NCBI GenBank assembly: GCA_050692195.1
Contig: JBOGVA010000032.1
Span: 1 to 36,771 of the forward strand
Length of the DNA: 36,771 nt
Direction of reading: 5' to 3'
Source: JBOGVA01 sp050692195
GTDB lineage: Bacteria > Actinomycetota > UBA4738
Part shown: one piece after another, positions 1 through 8,018 of the stretch
Layout of the letters: every line of letters starts with the position of its first letter
Position numbering within the stretch: position 1 is the first letter of the stretch
The notes under the pieces: model-generated
What the model was told of the DNA's origin: nothing
What the model saw: only the letters and a program-made list of their open reading frames with translations
Databases searched by the model: none
Position numbers and translations under genes: made by a program

Positions 1-1094
1 TAGAGGAAACGTTTCGTGCCGATCACCCCTGCGATGACCGGCCCGGAGTTGATCCCGATCCTCAGCGTGAGACCCGGCTGGCCGGCGATCGCCGGAGTCG
101 CGATCGCGTCCCGCATCTCGAGCGCCACGAGCGCGGCCTTGCGCGCGTGATCGGGACTCGGATCGGGCACACCCGATGCGGCCATGTAGCAGTCACCGAT
201 CGTCTTGATCTTCTCCAGCCCGTGCCGCTCGACGAGCGTGTCGAAGTGGGAGAACAGCTGATCGAGGAGGCCGACGACCTCGGCCGGCGCGAGGCGGCGC
301 GAGAGCGGCGTGAAATCCACGACGTCCGCGAACAGGATGGAGGCCGACTCGAAGTGGTCCGCGATCGATTGGGTCGCGCCCTTCAGGCGCTGCGCGATCG
401 AGCTCGGCAGGACGTTCACTAGGAGTGCTTCGGCTTTCTCCTGTTCGGCCCGGAGTGCCCGCAGCGCCGCATCGCGCTGGTTGGCGAAGAGGGCGAGGAG
501 CGTGAAGGCGACCGAGCCGGCACCGGTGACGTTCAAGGCCAGCATCGTGCTGGTGAACCAGATGGGAAGGTCCGCGTCGGTGAAGAGCACCTCGCCCAGG
601 ATCCCCGTGAGCAGGAAGACGAACAGGAAGGCGGCGAACCAGTGGATGGCTCGACGCACCTCGAGGAAGACGAGGGCTCCCAGCGGGGCCAGGATGCCCC
701 ATAGCCCGACCGCGCCGGACGGAAGGAACCCGCCCACGAGCATCAGACCGCCGGCCGTCGGCGCGATCAGGATGTCGAGGAGCTGCACCACGAGGAGGAA
801 CCGGAAGCTCTTGGTTCGCGCGAACACCACCAAGGACGCGACCGAGATCGCCAAGTAGGCGAATGGGGCGATGCCCACCGGCGAGCCGAGGGCAAGGTAC
901 AGGATGCCCCACACGGCAGACACGGGTGCGATCAGGACGGTCAGGAGGACGAGGAGCGACTTCTTCTGGCGTAGATCCTCGTCGTCCTGAGGATCTGCGC
1001 CGATCCTGGAAAGCCGTGCCGCCCACGTGGCGCGCCAACCGAGAGATGGTTGGGCGCGCGACTCGGTCGGGGTTGTGGTCTCGGATACGCGCAT
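1..1094 (-). CDS. Membrane class III adenylate/guanylate cyclase (C-terminus beyond window)
   Basis: Makes a cyclic nucleotide (probably cAMP from ATP) at the inner face of the membrane. The 364 visible residues start at an ATG at 1094. Residues 46-205 are strongly hydrophobic and should form about six membrane helices. A short signalling helix (around 215-240, with LLVNVLPSSIAQRLK) leads into the class III cyclase domain. The first metal-binding Asp is D257 (in FADVVDF) and the second is D301 (in IGDCYMA), with a Lys of the substrate pocket just before it. The domain continues to RIGINSGPVIAGVIGTKRF at the window edge. The transition-state Asn/Arg pair lies outside the window, so activity cannot be confirmed. 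A longer open frame on the same strand in another phase is a high-GC shadow. Domain assignment is firm; nucleotide specificity is inference. Confidence 0.9.
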   Translation of the reverse strand, partial: MRVSETTTPTESRAQPSLGWRATWAARLSRIGADPQDDEDLRQKKSLLVLLTVLIAPVSAVWGILYLALGSPVGIAPFAYLAISVASLVVFARTKSFRFLLVVQLLDILIAPTAGGLMLVGGFLPSGAVGLWGILAPLGALVFLEVRRAIHWFAAFLFVFLLTGILGEVLFTDADLPIWFTSTMLALNVTGAGSVAFTLLALFANQRDAALRALRAEQEKAEALLVNVLPSSIAQRLKGATQSIADHFESASILFADVVDFTPLSRRLAPAEVVGLLDQLFSHFDTLVERHGLEKIKTIGDCYMAASGVPDPSPDHARKAALVALEMRDAIATPAIAGQPGLTLRIGINSGPVIAGVIGTKRFL

Positions 1095-1747
1095 CTTCAC
1101 TCGTTGCCGCTGGACACGATAACGCCTGGAGTCGATGACGCACGTCGTCCTCGGAGAGCCGGTCCGGCGCCCCGGCTTCGCGGGGTGACGATGACGCCCC
1201 AGCGAGTCGCCGGGTCGTTCAGGCAAGGAGGGGACGGATGCCGAGTCCCGGTTCCCCCCTCCCCCGATCCGTCATCTCCGGCGACTCGGGGTCCCCATAC
1301 CGCGCCTTCCGCGGCATGGCGAAGATCTGGGTCCGGGATCGGGACGGTGGTGAGGATGAGTGGGAGCTACATGAGACGCTCAACCGAGTACCGCAGGGAT
1401 CGAATAGCGGCCGGGCGATATCAGCGCGCGGCCAAGAGCCTTCGTCGGGGGCGCGGCCGGAGGCGCCCATCCTCCTGTTGGAGCCTTGACGTATCCGGTC
1501 ACGAGAGGAACGCATCACCGAGCCAGCCGTTCATGAACTCTTCCGAGTGGGGACGCGGCTTTTTACTTGGACTCAGGGGCCGCCGGCAAGTTGTCAGCGA
1601 CAGGAACACATGAAGGAGAGTGTATTTCCGCGGTGCTGCCCTGGATCCCGGACCGCTGGGTGACCGATGCGGGACCGTCGCGGGACACATGCCATCGAGG
1701 CTGACGTCTCATTCCGCCGGATAGGGCGCCTGACCTGCGCCTTTCCC
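1095..1747. other. Gene-poor stretch between cyclase and tRNA
   Basis: About 650 bases with no recognisable protein or RNA gene, apart from one doubtful small open frame (1238-1489). The open frames here are short, rich in Arg, Ser and Pro, and mutually overlapping, as expected for chance frames at high GC. A short hairpin (CCCCG/CGGGG near 1173-1188) has no T-run and is not a convincing terminator. The cyclase promoter should lie just above 1094, but no clear -35/-10 pair is visible. Confidence 0.5.
1238..1489 (+). CDS. Possible small protein of 83 residues, unknown
   Basis: Not recognised. The only support is a strong Shine-Dalgarno sequence (AAGGAGG, from 1225) eight bases before the ATG at 1238, in a stretch that otherwise lacks genes. 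The product starts with a Pro/Ser-rich segment. A more protein-like acidic middle follows (MAKIWVRDRDGGEDEWELHE, from about residue 27), then a low-complexity tail. There is no signal peptide or membrane segment. It is the only plus-strand candidate between minus-strand genes. It may be a chance frame. Confidence 0.25.
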   Translation: MPSPGSPLPRSVISGDSGSPYRAFRGMAKIWVRDRDGGEDEWELHETLNRVPQGSNSGRAISARGQEPSSGARPEAPILLLEP

Positions 1748-1824
1748 TGGTGGGGCGGGCTGGACTCGAACCAGCGACCGGCGGATTATGAGTCCGCTGC
1801 TCTGACCAACTGAGCTACCGCCCC
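1748..1824 (-). tRNA. tRNA with CAU anticodon (Ile2 or elongator Met)
   Basis: The reverse complement folds as a full cloverleaf. The acceptor stem is GGGGCGG/CCGCCCC, the D-arm contains AGCTCAGTTGGTCAGAGC, the anticodon stem is GCGGA/TCCGC around loop CTCATAA, the T-arm is GCTGG/CCAGC with loop TTCGAGT, and the discriminator is A. The 3' CCA is encoded (1748-1750). The anticodon is CAU. The anticodon-arm and T-arm sequence resembles bacterial tRNA-Ile2, whose C34 is changed to lysidine by TilS, but actinobacterial elongator tRNA-Met is also similar. It is not the initiator, because the three G-C pairs of the initiator anticodon stem are missing. Whether it is Ile2 or Met is unresolved. Confidence 0.95.
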
Positions 1825-1842
1825 AGTAGGCCGGTCATGCCG

Positions 1843-1848
1843 AGACTA
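1843..1848 (-). promoter_or_regulatory. Candidate -10 element of tRNA-CAU
   Basis: TAGTCT on the minus strand, 19-24 bases before the mature tRNA 5' end. It fits the actinobacterial TANNNT -10 pattern and would give a leader of about 12 bases. No recognisable -35 hexamer sits at the normal distance, so this is a weak call. Confidence 0.3.
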
Positions 1849-1883
1849 CAGCATGCCTTCCGGAGCGCCGAGACGGCTCATAC

Positions 1884-2387
1884 TCAGCGTTCGAAGCTGA
1901 ACCGGGTGACATCCTTCGGGAAACCCGTCCAGGCGAAGGCGCGCCGCGGATGCACCACCCACAGCCCTCCACCGTCCCAGGAGTCGGGCTTCGGCGAGTA
2001 CCCCATCCCCCCATACTTCGCGGTGTAGCCCTCCGCCACCCGAGCGGTCAGCGCCGGATCCGGCACGGGTGCCGCCTGGGCCGTCCCCTCCACGATCACC
2101 ACGTCGTTCCCGTTCTCCAAGTGGACGACGATCCCTGGGTTGGCCGCCACGTTACGCATGTGACGGGTTTGAGCCCCGCCGTCGAAGTACAGTCGCTCAT
2201 CCAGCCACACTCCCCAGACGGGGACCGCGTGCGGTTCGGCCTTGGGATTCGCTGTTGCCAGCCAGTAGACCAGTGCCTCTTCGAGTCGTTGGCGGGCGTG
2301 ACTCCAACCCAACAATCCCCTTCGCGACTTCGGTACGCCGTAGCCCTCGGGGATGCCTGGACGACTGGCGATCGGGTCCCTCTGCAT
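1884..2387 (-). CDS. Pyridoxamine 5'-phosphate oxidase-fold (PPOX) protein, F420- or FMN-binding type
   Basis: A 167-residue protein of the split beta-barrel PPOX family, soluble and cytoplasmic. Members bind F420, FMN or heme and act as small oxidoreductases or cofactor-binding proteins. Recognisable features, in order, are the N-terminal helix with WLATANPKAEPHAVPVWGVW, the strand LYFDGG followed by the TRHMRNVAANPGIVVHLE segment, and the closing strands with WVVHPRRAFAWTGFP, all typical of the F420-dependent branch in actinobacteria. The frame stays open further upstream, but an earlier start would run into tRNA-Asn, so the ATG at 2387 (after GGGGAG) is chosen. The gene sits alone between two tRNA genes. 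The exact cofactor and substrate are not known. Confidence 0.85.
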   Translation of the reverse strand: MQRDPIASRPGIPEGYGVPKSRRGLLGWSHARQRLEEALVYWLATANPKAEPHAVPVWGVWLDERLYFDGGAQTRHMRNVAANPGIVVHLENGNDVVIVEGTAQAAPVPDPALTARVAEGYTAKYGGMGYSPKPDSWDGGGLWVVHPRRAFAWTGFPKDVTRFSFER

Positions 2388-2423
2388 GGTGGCTCCCCGC
2401 TCCCACTCACTCCTCGACCAGGG

Positions 2424-2496
2424 CTCCGGGGGCGGGACTCGAACCCGCAACCTTGGGCTTAACAGGCCCCCGCTCTGCCAGTTGAGCTACCCCGGA
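2424..2496 (-). tRNA. tRNA-Asn (GTT)
   Basis: The reverse complement forms a complete cloverleaf. The acceptor stem is TCCGGGG/CCCCGGA, the D-arm contains AGCTCAACTGGCAGAGC, the anticodon loop is CTGTTAA with anticodon GTT, the T-loop is TTCGAGT, and the discriminator is G, as usual for bacterial tRNA-Asn. The 3' end is followed by CCC, so CCA is not encoded here, unlike the neighbouring tRNA-CAU. The 3' end lies 37 bases before the start codon of the PPOX gene, so the two could be co-transcribed. Confidence 0.96.
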
Positions 2497-2522
2497 AGGT
2501 GGGCCGGGACCGGCCCGAGGCC

Positions 2523-2528
2523 AGTCTA
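2523..2528 (-). promoter_or_regulatory. Candidate -10 element of tRNA-Asn
   Basis: TAGACT on the minus strand, about 27 bases before the mature tRNA 5' end. It matches the TAGRYT consensus known for actinobacterial housekeeping promoters. No good -35 hexamer is seen about 17 bases further up, so confidence is limited. The same hexamer occurs before ppdK. Confidence 0.35.
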
Positions 2529-2603
2529 GCAGCGAGGTTCCTCCAGCCCCGTTTAGGATGCCGCCCGACGGGCAACGAACCTACCAGGAGAGGAGGAGAA
2601 CGA

Positions 2604-2891
2604 ATGGGGGCAAAGCGAGGCTTCATCGTCGGATTCGGTGTGGGGTATGTCCTGGGCGCCAAGGCCGGCCGACAACGGTACGAGCAGATGGTCCGGTGGT
2701 GGGAGCAGTTCGCCGGATCGCCCACGGTGCAGAGGGCGGCCGAGCGGACGAAGGTGGTGGCTGAAGAGAGCGCCAAAATGGGGCTGCACGCGGTTCAGCG
2801 AGGAGTGGAGAAGGCGGGCAGCGCGGTCAAGGACCGTCTGCACAGAAGCCCTGAAACCGCGGAGGGACTGCTCAGCCGGCAAGGGATCTAG
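2604..2891 (+). CDS. YtxH-like small protein with N-terminal glycine-rich helix
   Basis: A 95-residue protein. The ATG at 2604 follows AGGAGGAG, which fixes the start. The N-terminus MGAKRGFIVGFGVGYVLGAK is a short glycine-rich hydrophobic helix, followed by the AGRQRYEQM signature seen in many actinobacterial YtxH-type proteins. The rest is a charged, probably helical tail (VVAEESAKMG...VEKAGSAVKDRL). The family is linked to membranes and stress in Bacillus, but no biochemical role is established. It is the only plus-strand gene in the first 24 kb that I trust. It runs convergently into rpoD with a 23-base gap. Confidence 0.75.
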   Translation: MGAKRGFIVGFGVGYVLGAKAGRQRYEQMVRWWEQFAGSPTVQRAAERTKVVAEESAKMGLHAVQRGVEKAGSAVKDRLHRSPETAEGLLSRQGI

Positions 2892-2892
2892 G

Positions 2893-2907
2893 GCGGGTCG
2901 AGCCCGC
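2893..2907. terminator. Short hairpin between convergent genes
   Basis: GCGGG/CCCGC (with an added T-G pair) around a CGA loop lies between the stop codons of the YtxH-like gene and rpoD, 23 bases apart. The position suggests a shared bidirectional terminator. There is no T-run on either side, so intrinsic termination would be inefficient. Weak call. Confidence 0.3.
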
Positions 2908-2914
2908 ACGTGAT

Positions 2915-4321
2915 CTACTCCAGATAGTCGCGGAGCTTCTGCGACCTCGAGGGATGACGGAGCTTCGAGAGCGTCTTCGATTCGATCTGCCTGATCCGTT
3001 CCCGGGTGACCCCGAACTCCCGGCCCACCTCTTCGAGGGTCCGCGGATGGCCGTCCATCAGTCCGAAGCGAAGCTGGATGACCTTCTTCTCCCGGTCTGA
3101 CAGCGTGTGGAGCACCGACTCCAACTGCTCTTGGAGGAGGATGAAGCTGGCCGCGTCGATGGGGACGACGGCTTCGGAGTCCTCGATGAAGTCCCCGAGA
3201 TGGGAATCCTCCTCCTCTCCGATCGGCGTCTCCAGGGACACCGGCTCCTGCGAGACCTTGAGGATCTCCCGCACCTTTTCCGCGGGGACTCCCATCTGAG
3301 CGCCGATCTCCTCGGGAAGCGGCTCGCGTCCCAGGTCCTGGAGAAGCTGGCGCTGGACACGAACCAGCTTGTTGATGGTCTCCACCATGTGCACCGGGAT
3401 CCTGATCGTCCGCGCCTGGTCGGCGATGGCTCGGGTGATGGCCTGGCGGATCCACCACGTGGCATAGGTCGAGAACTTGTAGCCCTTCGAGTAGTCGAAC
3501 TTCTCGACGGCCCTGATGAGACCCAGGTTGCCTTCCTGGATCAGATCCAGGAAGAGCATGCCCCGGCCCACGTATCGCTTGGCGATGGAGACCACCAGTC
3601 GCAGGTTCGCCTCGATCAGCTTCTTCTTGGCGAGCTGTCCGTCCCGCTCCACACGCCGAAGAAACTCGACCGCCTCTGGGCGAGCCTTTGGCCGATAGGT
3701 TCGGGCGACCTTCTCCCTCCCGATCCCTTCGTGCCGGAGCCGCTTCTCCGGGTCGAGCTGGTGCTCCCTGATGCGCACCACGGAATCGACGACCTGGCGG
3801 AAGCGCTTCTGCTCGATCTTGGTCGATCCGTCCAGGGAGATGAGCAGGTCGGTCGCGAACTCCCCTCCCTCGATGCGCATGGCCAGGTCCACTTCCTGTG
3901 GAGCGGTGAGGAGAGGAACCTTCCCGATCTCTTTCAGGTACATCCGCACCGGGTCGTTGGTGGGGGCCTTGAGGAGCTCCTCGTCGCGGGGGAGGCGTAT
4001 GGCTCCCGGCTCGCCGTCGCCCTCGAAGTCCTCTCCGGGGACCTCGATGACCTCGATCCCTTCCTGGCGCAGGTGCTCCTCCACCTGGGTCAGGAAGTCC
4101 TCGACCTGCTCCGGCGTGAGGTCCTCGACCGGCAGGCCCTCCAGCAGGTCCTCTGAGGTCACGAACCCGCCACGTTCCCGCCCCCGGGCGGTGATCACTT
4201 CCTTGGCCTCTTCGATGCCGATCGTTTGTACTGCCTCCGGAGGAGCTCCAGCCACAGCGTCCTCGCTCATGGGGTCGGCAACGGTTTCTTGCTCGGGTTG
4301 TCTCTTGGGATTCGCAGGCAT
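2915..4321 (-). CDS. rpoD: Primary RNA polymerase sigma factor (RpoD/SigA)
   Basis: Housekeeping sigma-70 factor that directs RNA polymerase to -10/-35 promoters; 468 residues. An acidic region 1.1-like N-terminus (about 35-105) is followed by region 1.2 (DPVRMYLKEIGKVPLL), region 2 (NLRLVVSIAKRYVGRG, then the -10 recognition helix KFSTYATWWIRQAITRAI), region 3, and region 4.2 with its helix-turn-helix (LEEVGREFGVTRERIRQIE). The C-terminus ends normally with KLRDYLE. The ATG at 4321 has only TGAGG directly before it, but region 1.1 needs this start or the later ATG at 4270. It lies 72 bases downstream of dnaG, recalling the dnaG-rpoD macromolecular synthesis operon of many bacteria. Confidence 0.97.
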   Translation of the reverse strand: MPANPKRQPEQETVADPMSEDAVAGAPPEAVQTIGIEEAKEVITARGRERGGFVTSEDLLEGLPVEDLTPEQVEDFLTQVEEHLRQEGIEVIEVPGEDFEGDGEPGAIRLPRDEELLKAPTNDPVRMYLKEIGKVPLLTAPQEVDLAMRIEGGEFATDLLISLDGSTKIEQKRFRQVVDSVVRIREHQLDPEKRLRHEGIGREKVARTYRPKARPEAVEFLRRVERDGQLAKKKLIEANLRLVVSIAKRYVGRGMLFLDLIQEGNLGLIRAVEKFDYSKGYKFSTYATWWIRQAITRAIADQARTIRIPVHMVETINKLVRVQRQLLQDLGREPLPEEIGAQMGVPAEKVREILKVSQEPVSLETPIGEEEDSHLGDFIEDSEAVVPIDAASFILLQEQLESVLHTLSDREKKVIQLRFGLMDGHPRTLEEVGREFGVTRERIRQIESKTLSKLRHPSRSQKLRDYLE

Positions 4322-4393
4322 CCTCAGGATTGGGATCGGATGGTGCCTATCAGTGTCCCAAATGATTCGGTTCTTGCCCCGTCTGGGCGAGAT

Positions 4394-6247
4394 TCATGTG
4401 GAGGCCCCCACGGCCTCCGCCGCGGCCCGGATCCGGCGACGGGCCCCCTCGAGCTTCACGAACCTCTCGTACAGCTCGTCGTACTCATCGGAGGCGCTGA
4501 GCGGATTCAAACGCTGCAGCCGCTTGCGAATGTCGTCGGCCTCCCGCTTCAGGCAGAACTCCTCGAGGCGCAGGAACACTTGGTCGACGTACTCCTGGCT
4601 CACTGCTCCCACAGTCTCGGCCGGCTCGACGGCAAGAGCCGCGATCAGCTTGCCGATCTGATCCCCCCGGGCATGTTCCTGCGCCATGGCCACGAGGTCA
4701 GACGGCGCCAGCGTCTCCAAGCCATTTGGCGCGGGGGCCGCCTGCGTGAGCAGCGCGAAGGCCGTTCGGTGCTGCGGCATGGCGAAGTGCTCCACCCTGA
4801 GGCCGGGAAGCTTGGACCCGGACAGACTCGGCGTCTGGATCAGCAGCTTCAGGGCCTCCCGCTCGACCTTCTGATGCGGGGGTAGTCGGCTCCGGTGTGC
4901 CCCATCCGTCTGAGCGGACCTCGGTGCGAGCGCCGACTGCATCTGCTCGAGCTCCAGCATCACCGAGATCTCCGGCTCACTCACCCTTCCGGCAAGCAGC
5001 CTGGCGTACTCCTGTCGCCTGACCGGATCCTCCAGCCCGGCCACCAGAGCCAGGCCGGCACGGACGGCTCGCACCCGCTCTTCCAGGCTCGTCAGGTCAC
5101 GGCCGACCAGGCTGCGGTCGATCATGTACTCCACGAGCGGGATCGCCCGGGCGGCCAGCCCCTCGAAACCCTCCCCACCCGATGACTGGACGAAGTCCGC
5201 GGGGTCCAGTCCGCTGGGCAAGACCAGGACCAGCAGCTCCACCGGGTACCGCTCGTGGAACTGGTAGGCGCGCTCCGCGGCGCGAGCGCCGGCCTCGTCC
5301 GAGTCGAAGGCCAGTACCGCACGTTCGGCGAACCTCGAAAGCAGGCGGATGTGGTCTTCGCCCAGAGCCGTTCCACACGTCGCCACCGCGGAAGGGATAC
5401 CTGCCTGGTGCAGGGCGATGACGTCCGTGTAGCCCTCGACCAGGAAGGCCCGGCCCGAGCGGGTGATCTCAGGCTTGGCCCGGTTGAGGTTATACAGGAG
5501 GGTTCCCTTGTGATAGATGGGAGTCTCCGGCGAGTTCACGTACTTCGCCGCGTTCTGGGGGGCCTTCGGCCCCTCCAGGAGCCGGCCGCCGAACCCCACC
5601 GCGTTGCCCGAAAGATCGTGGATGGGAAACACGACACGGCCCCGAAACCTGTCCCTGAGGGCGCCGGTCGAGTCCTTCGCCACCACACCGGCCTCAATGA
5701 GTAGCTCGGGCGAGAACGCCTTCGACAGGCGCCGCAGGAGGAAGTCCGGATATCCGGGCGCGTAGCCGATGCCGAAGCCGTCCACGCTGTCCCTGCTGAT
5801 GCCTCGAGATGACAGGTAGGAACGGGCTTCGGAGCCCTCCCTTCCCTCCGTCAGGGTTCGGTGGTACAGGCGCGCTGCCTCGCCCACCGCCCGATGCAGG
5901 CTCTGTCTGCGGCCTACCGCCATGCGGTCGGCACCCGTCTGGCCCTCGTATCGCAGCGTGACCCCGGCCTCGGCGGCCAGGCGCTCCACGACTTCCCCGA
6001 ACGAGAGGCTCTCGATCTGCTTCAGAAAGCGGAAGACGTTCCCGCCTTCCCCGCACCCGAAGCAGTAGTAGAGCTGCTTGGACGGGCTCACCGAGAGCGA
6101 CGGGGTCTTCTCCGCGTGAAAGGGACAGAGCCCGACCAGCCGATCGCTTCCCGCCTTCTTGAGCTGCAGGTGGCCGCCGATGACCTTGACGATGTCCGTG
6201 CGCTCCCGGACCGCCTGGATGTCCTCCTGCCGGATGCGTCCAGCCAT
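4394..6247 (-). CDS. dnaG: DNA primase DnaG
   Basis: Synthesises RNA primers for replication together with the DnaB helicase; 617 residues. The N-terminal CHC2 zinc-binding domain shows C41, H44, C62 and C65 (CPFH, then CFGC). The central catalytic core carries the TOPRIM motifs: the conserved Glu in AFLVEGYTDVIALHQAG and the acidic pair in VLAFDSDEAGARAAERA. The C-terminal about 150 residues are a helical DnaB-interaction region. The ATG at 6247 has a good Shine-Dalgarno (GGGGAGGG). It starts 23 bases after dgt and precedes rpoD, probably in one operon. Length and motifs are normal for an active primase. Confidence 0.97.
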   Translation of the reverse strand: MAGRIRQEDIQAVRERTDIVKVIGGHLQLKKAGSDRLVGLCPFHAEKTPSLSVSPSKQLYYCFGCGEGGNVFRFLKQIESLSFGEVVERLAAEAGVTLRYEGQTGADRMAVGRRQSLHRAVGEAARLYHRTLTEGREGSEARSYLSSRGISRDSVDGFGIGYAPGYPDFLLRRLSKAFSPELLIEAGVVAKDSTGALRDRFRGRVVFPIHDLSGNAVGFGGRLLEGPKAPQNAAKYVNSPETPIYHKGTLLYNLNRAKPEITRSGRAFLVEGYTDVIALHQAGIPSAVATCGTALGEDHIRLLSRFAERAVLAFDSDEAGARAAERAYQFHERYPVELLVLVLPSGLDPADFVQSSGGEGFEGLAARAIPLVEYMIDRSLVGRDLTSLEERVRAVRAGLALVAGLEDPVRRQEYARLLAGRVSEPEISVMLELEQMQSALAPRSAQTDGAHRSRLPPHQKVEREALKLLIQTPSLSGSKLPGLRVEHFAMPQHRTAFALLTQAAPAPNGLETLAPSDLVAMAQEHARGDQIGKLIAALAVEPAETVGAVSQEYVDQVFLRLEEFCLKREADDIRKRLQRLNPLSASDEYDELYERFVKLEGARRRIRAAAEAVGAST

Positions 6248-6270
6248 CCGCCCTCCCCTCTCTCAGATCC

Positions 6271-7284
6271 CTACAGCAACCAGGCTTGGGGAAGGAACAG
6301 TTGATCGTATGTACGCAGGGCGAACCGGTCCGTCATCCCTGCGATGTAGTCGGCGATCCGCGTGGGGAGGTCACCGGGGGTGCCCCGATACTCCGCGGCC
6401 ACCGCTTCCGGGTGCTCAAGGTAGTACGAGAACAGCTCCCTGACCAGCCGGATGGCTTTTTCCTGCTCCACCCCAGCTTCGCTTCGCAGATACACCCGCT
6501 CGAATAGGAAGTCGCGAAGGTGGCCCAACGCCTCGAGGACCGGCGAGGACAGCCTGATCTCGTCGCCGCTCTCGCTCTCTCTCACCAGGTCTTCGACCAG
6601 CGTGTCGATGCGCGCCCCGTGGCTGACGCCGAGCACGGCCAGTGGTTCCCGTGGGAGCTCGGAGGGCTGGAGGATGCCCGCACGGACCGCGTCGTCTACG
6701 TCGTGGTTCACGTAGGCGATCCGATCGGCGAATCGCGCTACCTGCCCTTCCAGGGTGGCCGGAAGCGGGGCCGACCACGTGTGGTTGACGATCCCGTCCC
6801 TGACCTCCCACGTCAGGTTCAGCCCCTGGCCATCCCTCTCCAGGTGATCGACGATCCTCAGGCTCTGTTCGTTGTGGCGAAACGGGCGGTCTAGGAACGG
6901 GGTGAGGGCTTCCTCTCCCAGGTGTCCGAACGGCGTATGCCCCAGATCGTGGCCCAGGGCGACGGCCTCGGTGAGATCCTCGTTCAGCCGAAGGGCCCGG
7001 GCCGCGGTGCGGGCGATGTAGGCGACCTCCAGCGTATGGGTGAGCCGCACGCGGTAGTGGTCGCCCTCCGGCGAGATGAAGACCTGGGTCTTGTGCTTGA
7101 GCCGCCGGAAGGACTTGGAGTGCACGATCCGGTCGCGGTCTTGCTGAAACGTGGTCCGGAGCGGATCGGGCTCCTCCTCTCGTTCCCTCCCCTTGCTCTC
7201 CGCGGCAAGAGTGGCCCGATCGGCGAGTATCTGCCGCTCGATCTCCTCAGTTCGCTCGCGCACCGACACGTCGTTCGGTCCCAT
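6271..7284 (-). CDS. dgt: Deoxyguanosinetriphosphate triphosphohydrolase-like protein
   Basis: HD-domain dNTPase expected to split dGTP (or other dNTPs) into the deoxynucleoside and triphosphate, controlling nucleotide pools; 337 residues. The N-terminal region contains DPLRTTFQQDRDRIVHSKSFRRLKHKTQVF in split pieces typical of the family (RDRIVHSKSFRRL, then HKTQVF). The metal site is present: His in RLTHTLEVA, HD in ALGHDLGHTPFGH, and a later Asp in DRIAYVNHDVDDA. The position before dnaG matches the dgt-dnaG order in mycobacteria. The ATG at 7284 lacks a clear ribosome binding site. Confidence 0.93.
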   Translation of the reverse strand: MGPNDVSVRERTEEIERQILADRATLAAESKGREREEEPDPLRTTFQQDRDRIVHSKSFRRLKHKTQVFISPEGDHYRVRLTHTLEVAYIARTAARALRLNEDLTEAVALGHDLGHTPFGHLGEEALTPFLDRPFRHNEQSLRIVDHLERDGQGLNLTWEVRDGIVNHTWSAPLPATLEGQVARFADRIAYVNHDVDDAVRAGILQPSELPREPLAVLGVSHGARIDTLVEDLVRESESGDEIRLSSPVLEALGHLRDFLFERVYLRSEAGVEQEKAIRLVRELFSYYLEHPEAVAAEYRGTPGDLPTRIADYIAGMTDRFALRTYDQLFLPQAWLL

Positions 7285-7340
7285 CCAGAACCGTCAGGGT
7301 AGCACCGCCCCCCGACGCGCCGACCGGAGGCCTTGGAGTC

Positions 7341-7949
7341 TTACCGTCGGAGCACCCGATAGTACAGATAGGCGAACGTCTCGCGGGTGTACGCGGAAAG
7401 ACGCGTCCACTGGCTCCTTGCCGCTGACCTCCACGTGGCCGATACGAACGCCTCCAGTCCGAGGTCGCGAGCCATGCGCCGGATGCGCAGGTTGTGCCAC
7501 GGATCCGACACCAGCATGACGGTGGTCAGGTCGTTCTCGCGCATGAAATCAAGGGCCGCACGCAGACTCTCGTGCGTGGTGTTGCCCACCGGCTCGGCGA
7601 ACACGGCGTCATCCGCTAGCCCCCGTGCCACCAGCCACGAGCGACCCACTTCCGCCTCGGTGCTCAGGTCGCCGGGTCTGTTCCCGCCCAGAACCAGCAC
7701 TCGAGGGCCGAACCCCTGCCCGTACAGCAGTGCCGCGTGCTCCAGCCTCCCCCGAAAGGTGGGCGATGGTTCCCCGCCGTACTGGGCCGCACCCAGGACG
7801 GCGATCACATCAACGCGATCACGCCGGCTGGCCTCATCGGTATGGGCCGCCTGCCAGACCGCGACTCCTGTCACGGTCACCAGCACCAGCAGGGCAAGCA
7901 GTGCAAGCAGGAGACCCGTGAGCAACAGGTGCCGCCGGAAGAAGGACAC
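7341..7949 (-). CDS. YdcF/SanA-type DUF218 membrane-anchored protein
   Basis: A DUF218 domain protein of about 202 residues. The N-terminus is a single hydrophobic anchor (HLLLTGLLLALLALLVLVTV), placing the domain outside the membrane. The DUF218 signatures are visible: DVIAVLGAAQYGGEPS, LVLGGNRPGD, the ES/R segment NTTHESLRAAL, and VMLVSDPWHNLRIRRMA. Family members (SanA, YdcF, ElyC) are linked to envelope integrity and lipid-carrier metabolism; the reaction is not firmly known. A GTG at 7949 or the TTG just before it is the likely start, with no clear ribosome binding site. It follows the secreted propeller/peptidase cassette by 69 bases and may belong to the same transcription unit. Confidence 0.82.
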   Translation of the reverse strand: MSFFRRHLLLTGLLLALLALLVLVTVTGVAVWQAAHTDEASRRDRVDVIAVLGAAQYGGEPSPTFRGRLEHAALLYGQGFGPRVLVLGGNRPGDLSTEAEVGRSWLVARGLADDAVFAEPVGNTTHESLRAALDFMRENDLTTVMLVSDPWHNLRIRRMARDLGLEAFVSATWRSAARSQWTRLSAYTRETFAYLYYRVLRR

Positions 7950-8018
7950 CAAGGCAATCTAACAGCCCGATCTCGCGCGAAGCTGCCTGAGAAGGCACTC
8001 ACCTCCCGCCTCCGGGGC

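Noticed and set aside
193..1143. Long minus-strand open frame of 316 codons
   Set aside because: Arg/Pro/His-rich chance frame. The overlapping frame on the same strand encodes a recognisable membrane cyclase.
2388..2450. Earlier start for the PPOX gene
   Set aside because: It would place the N-terminus inside tRNA-Asn (2424-2496). The ATG at 2387 gives the normal family length.
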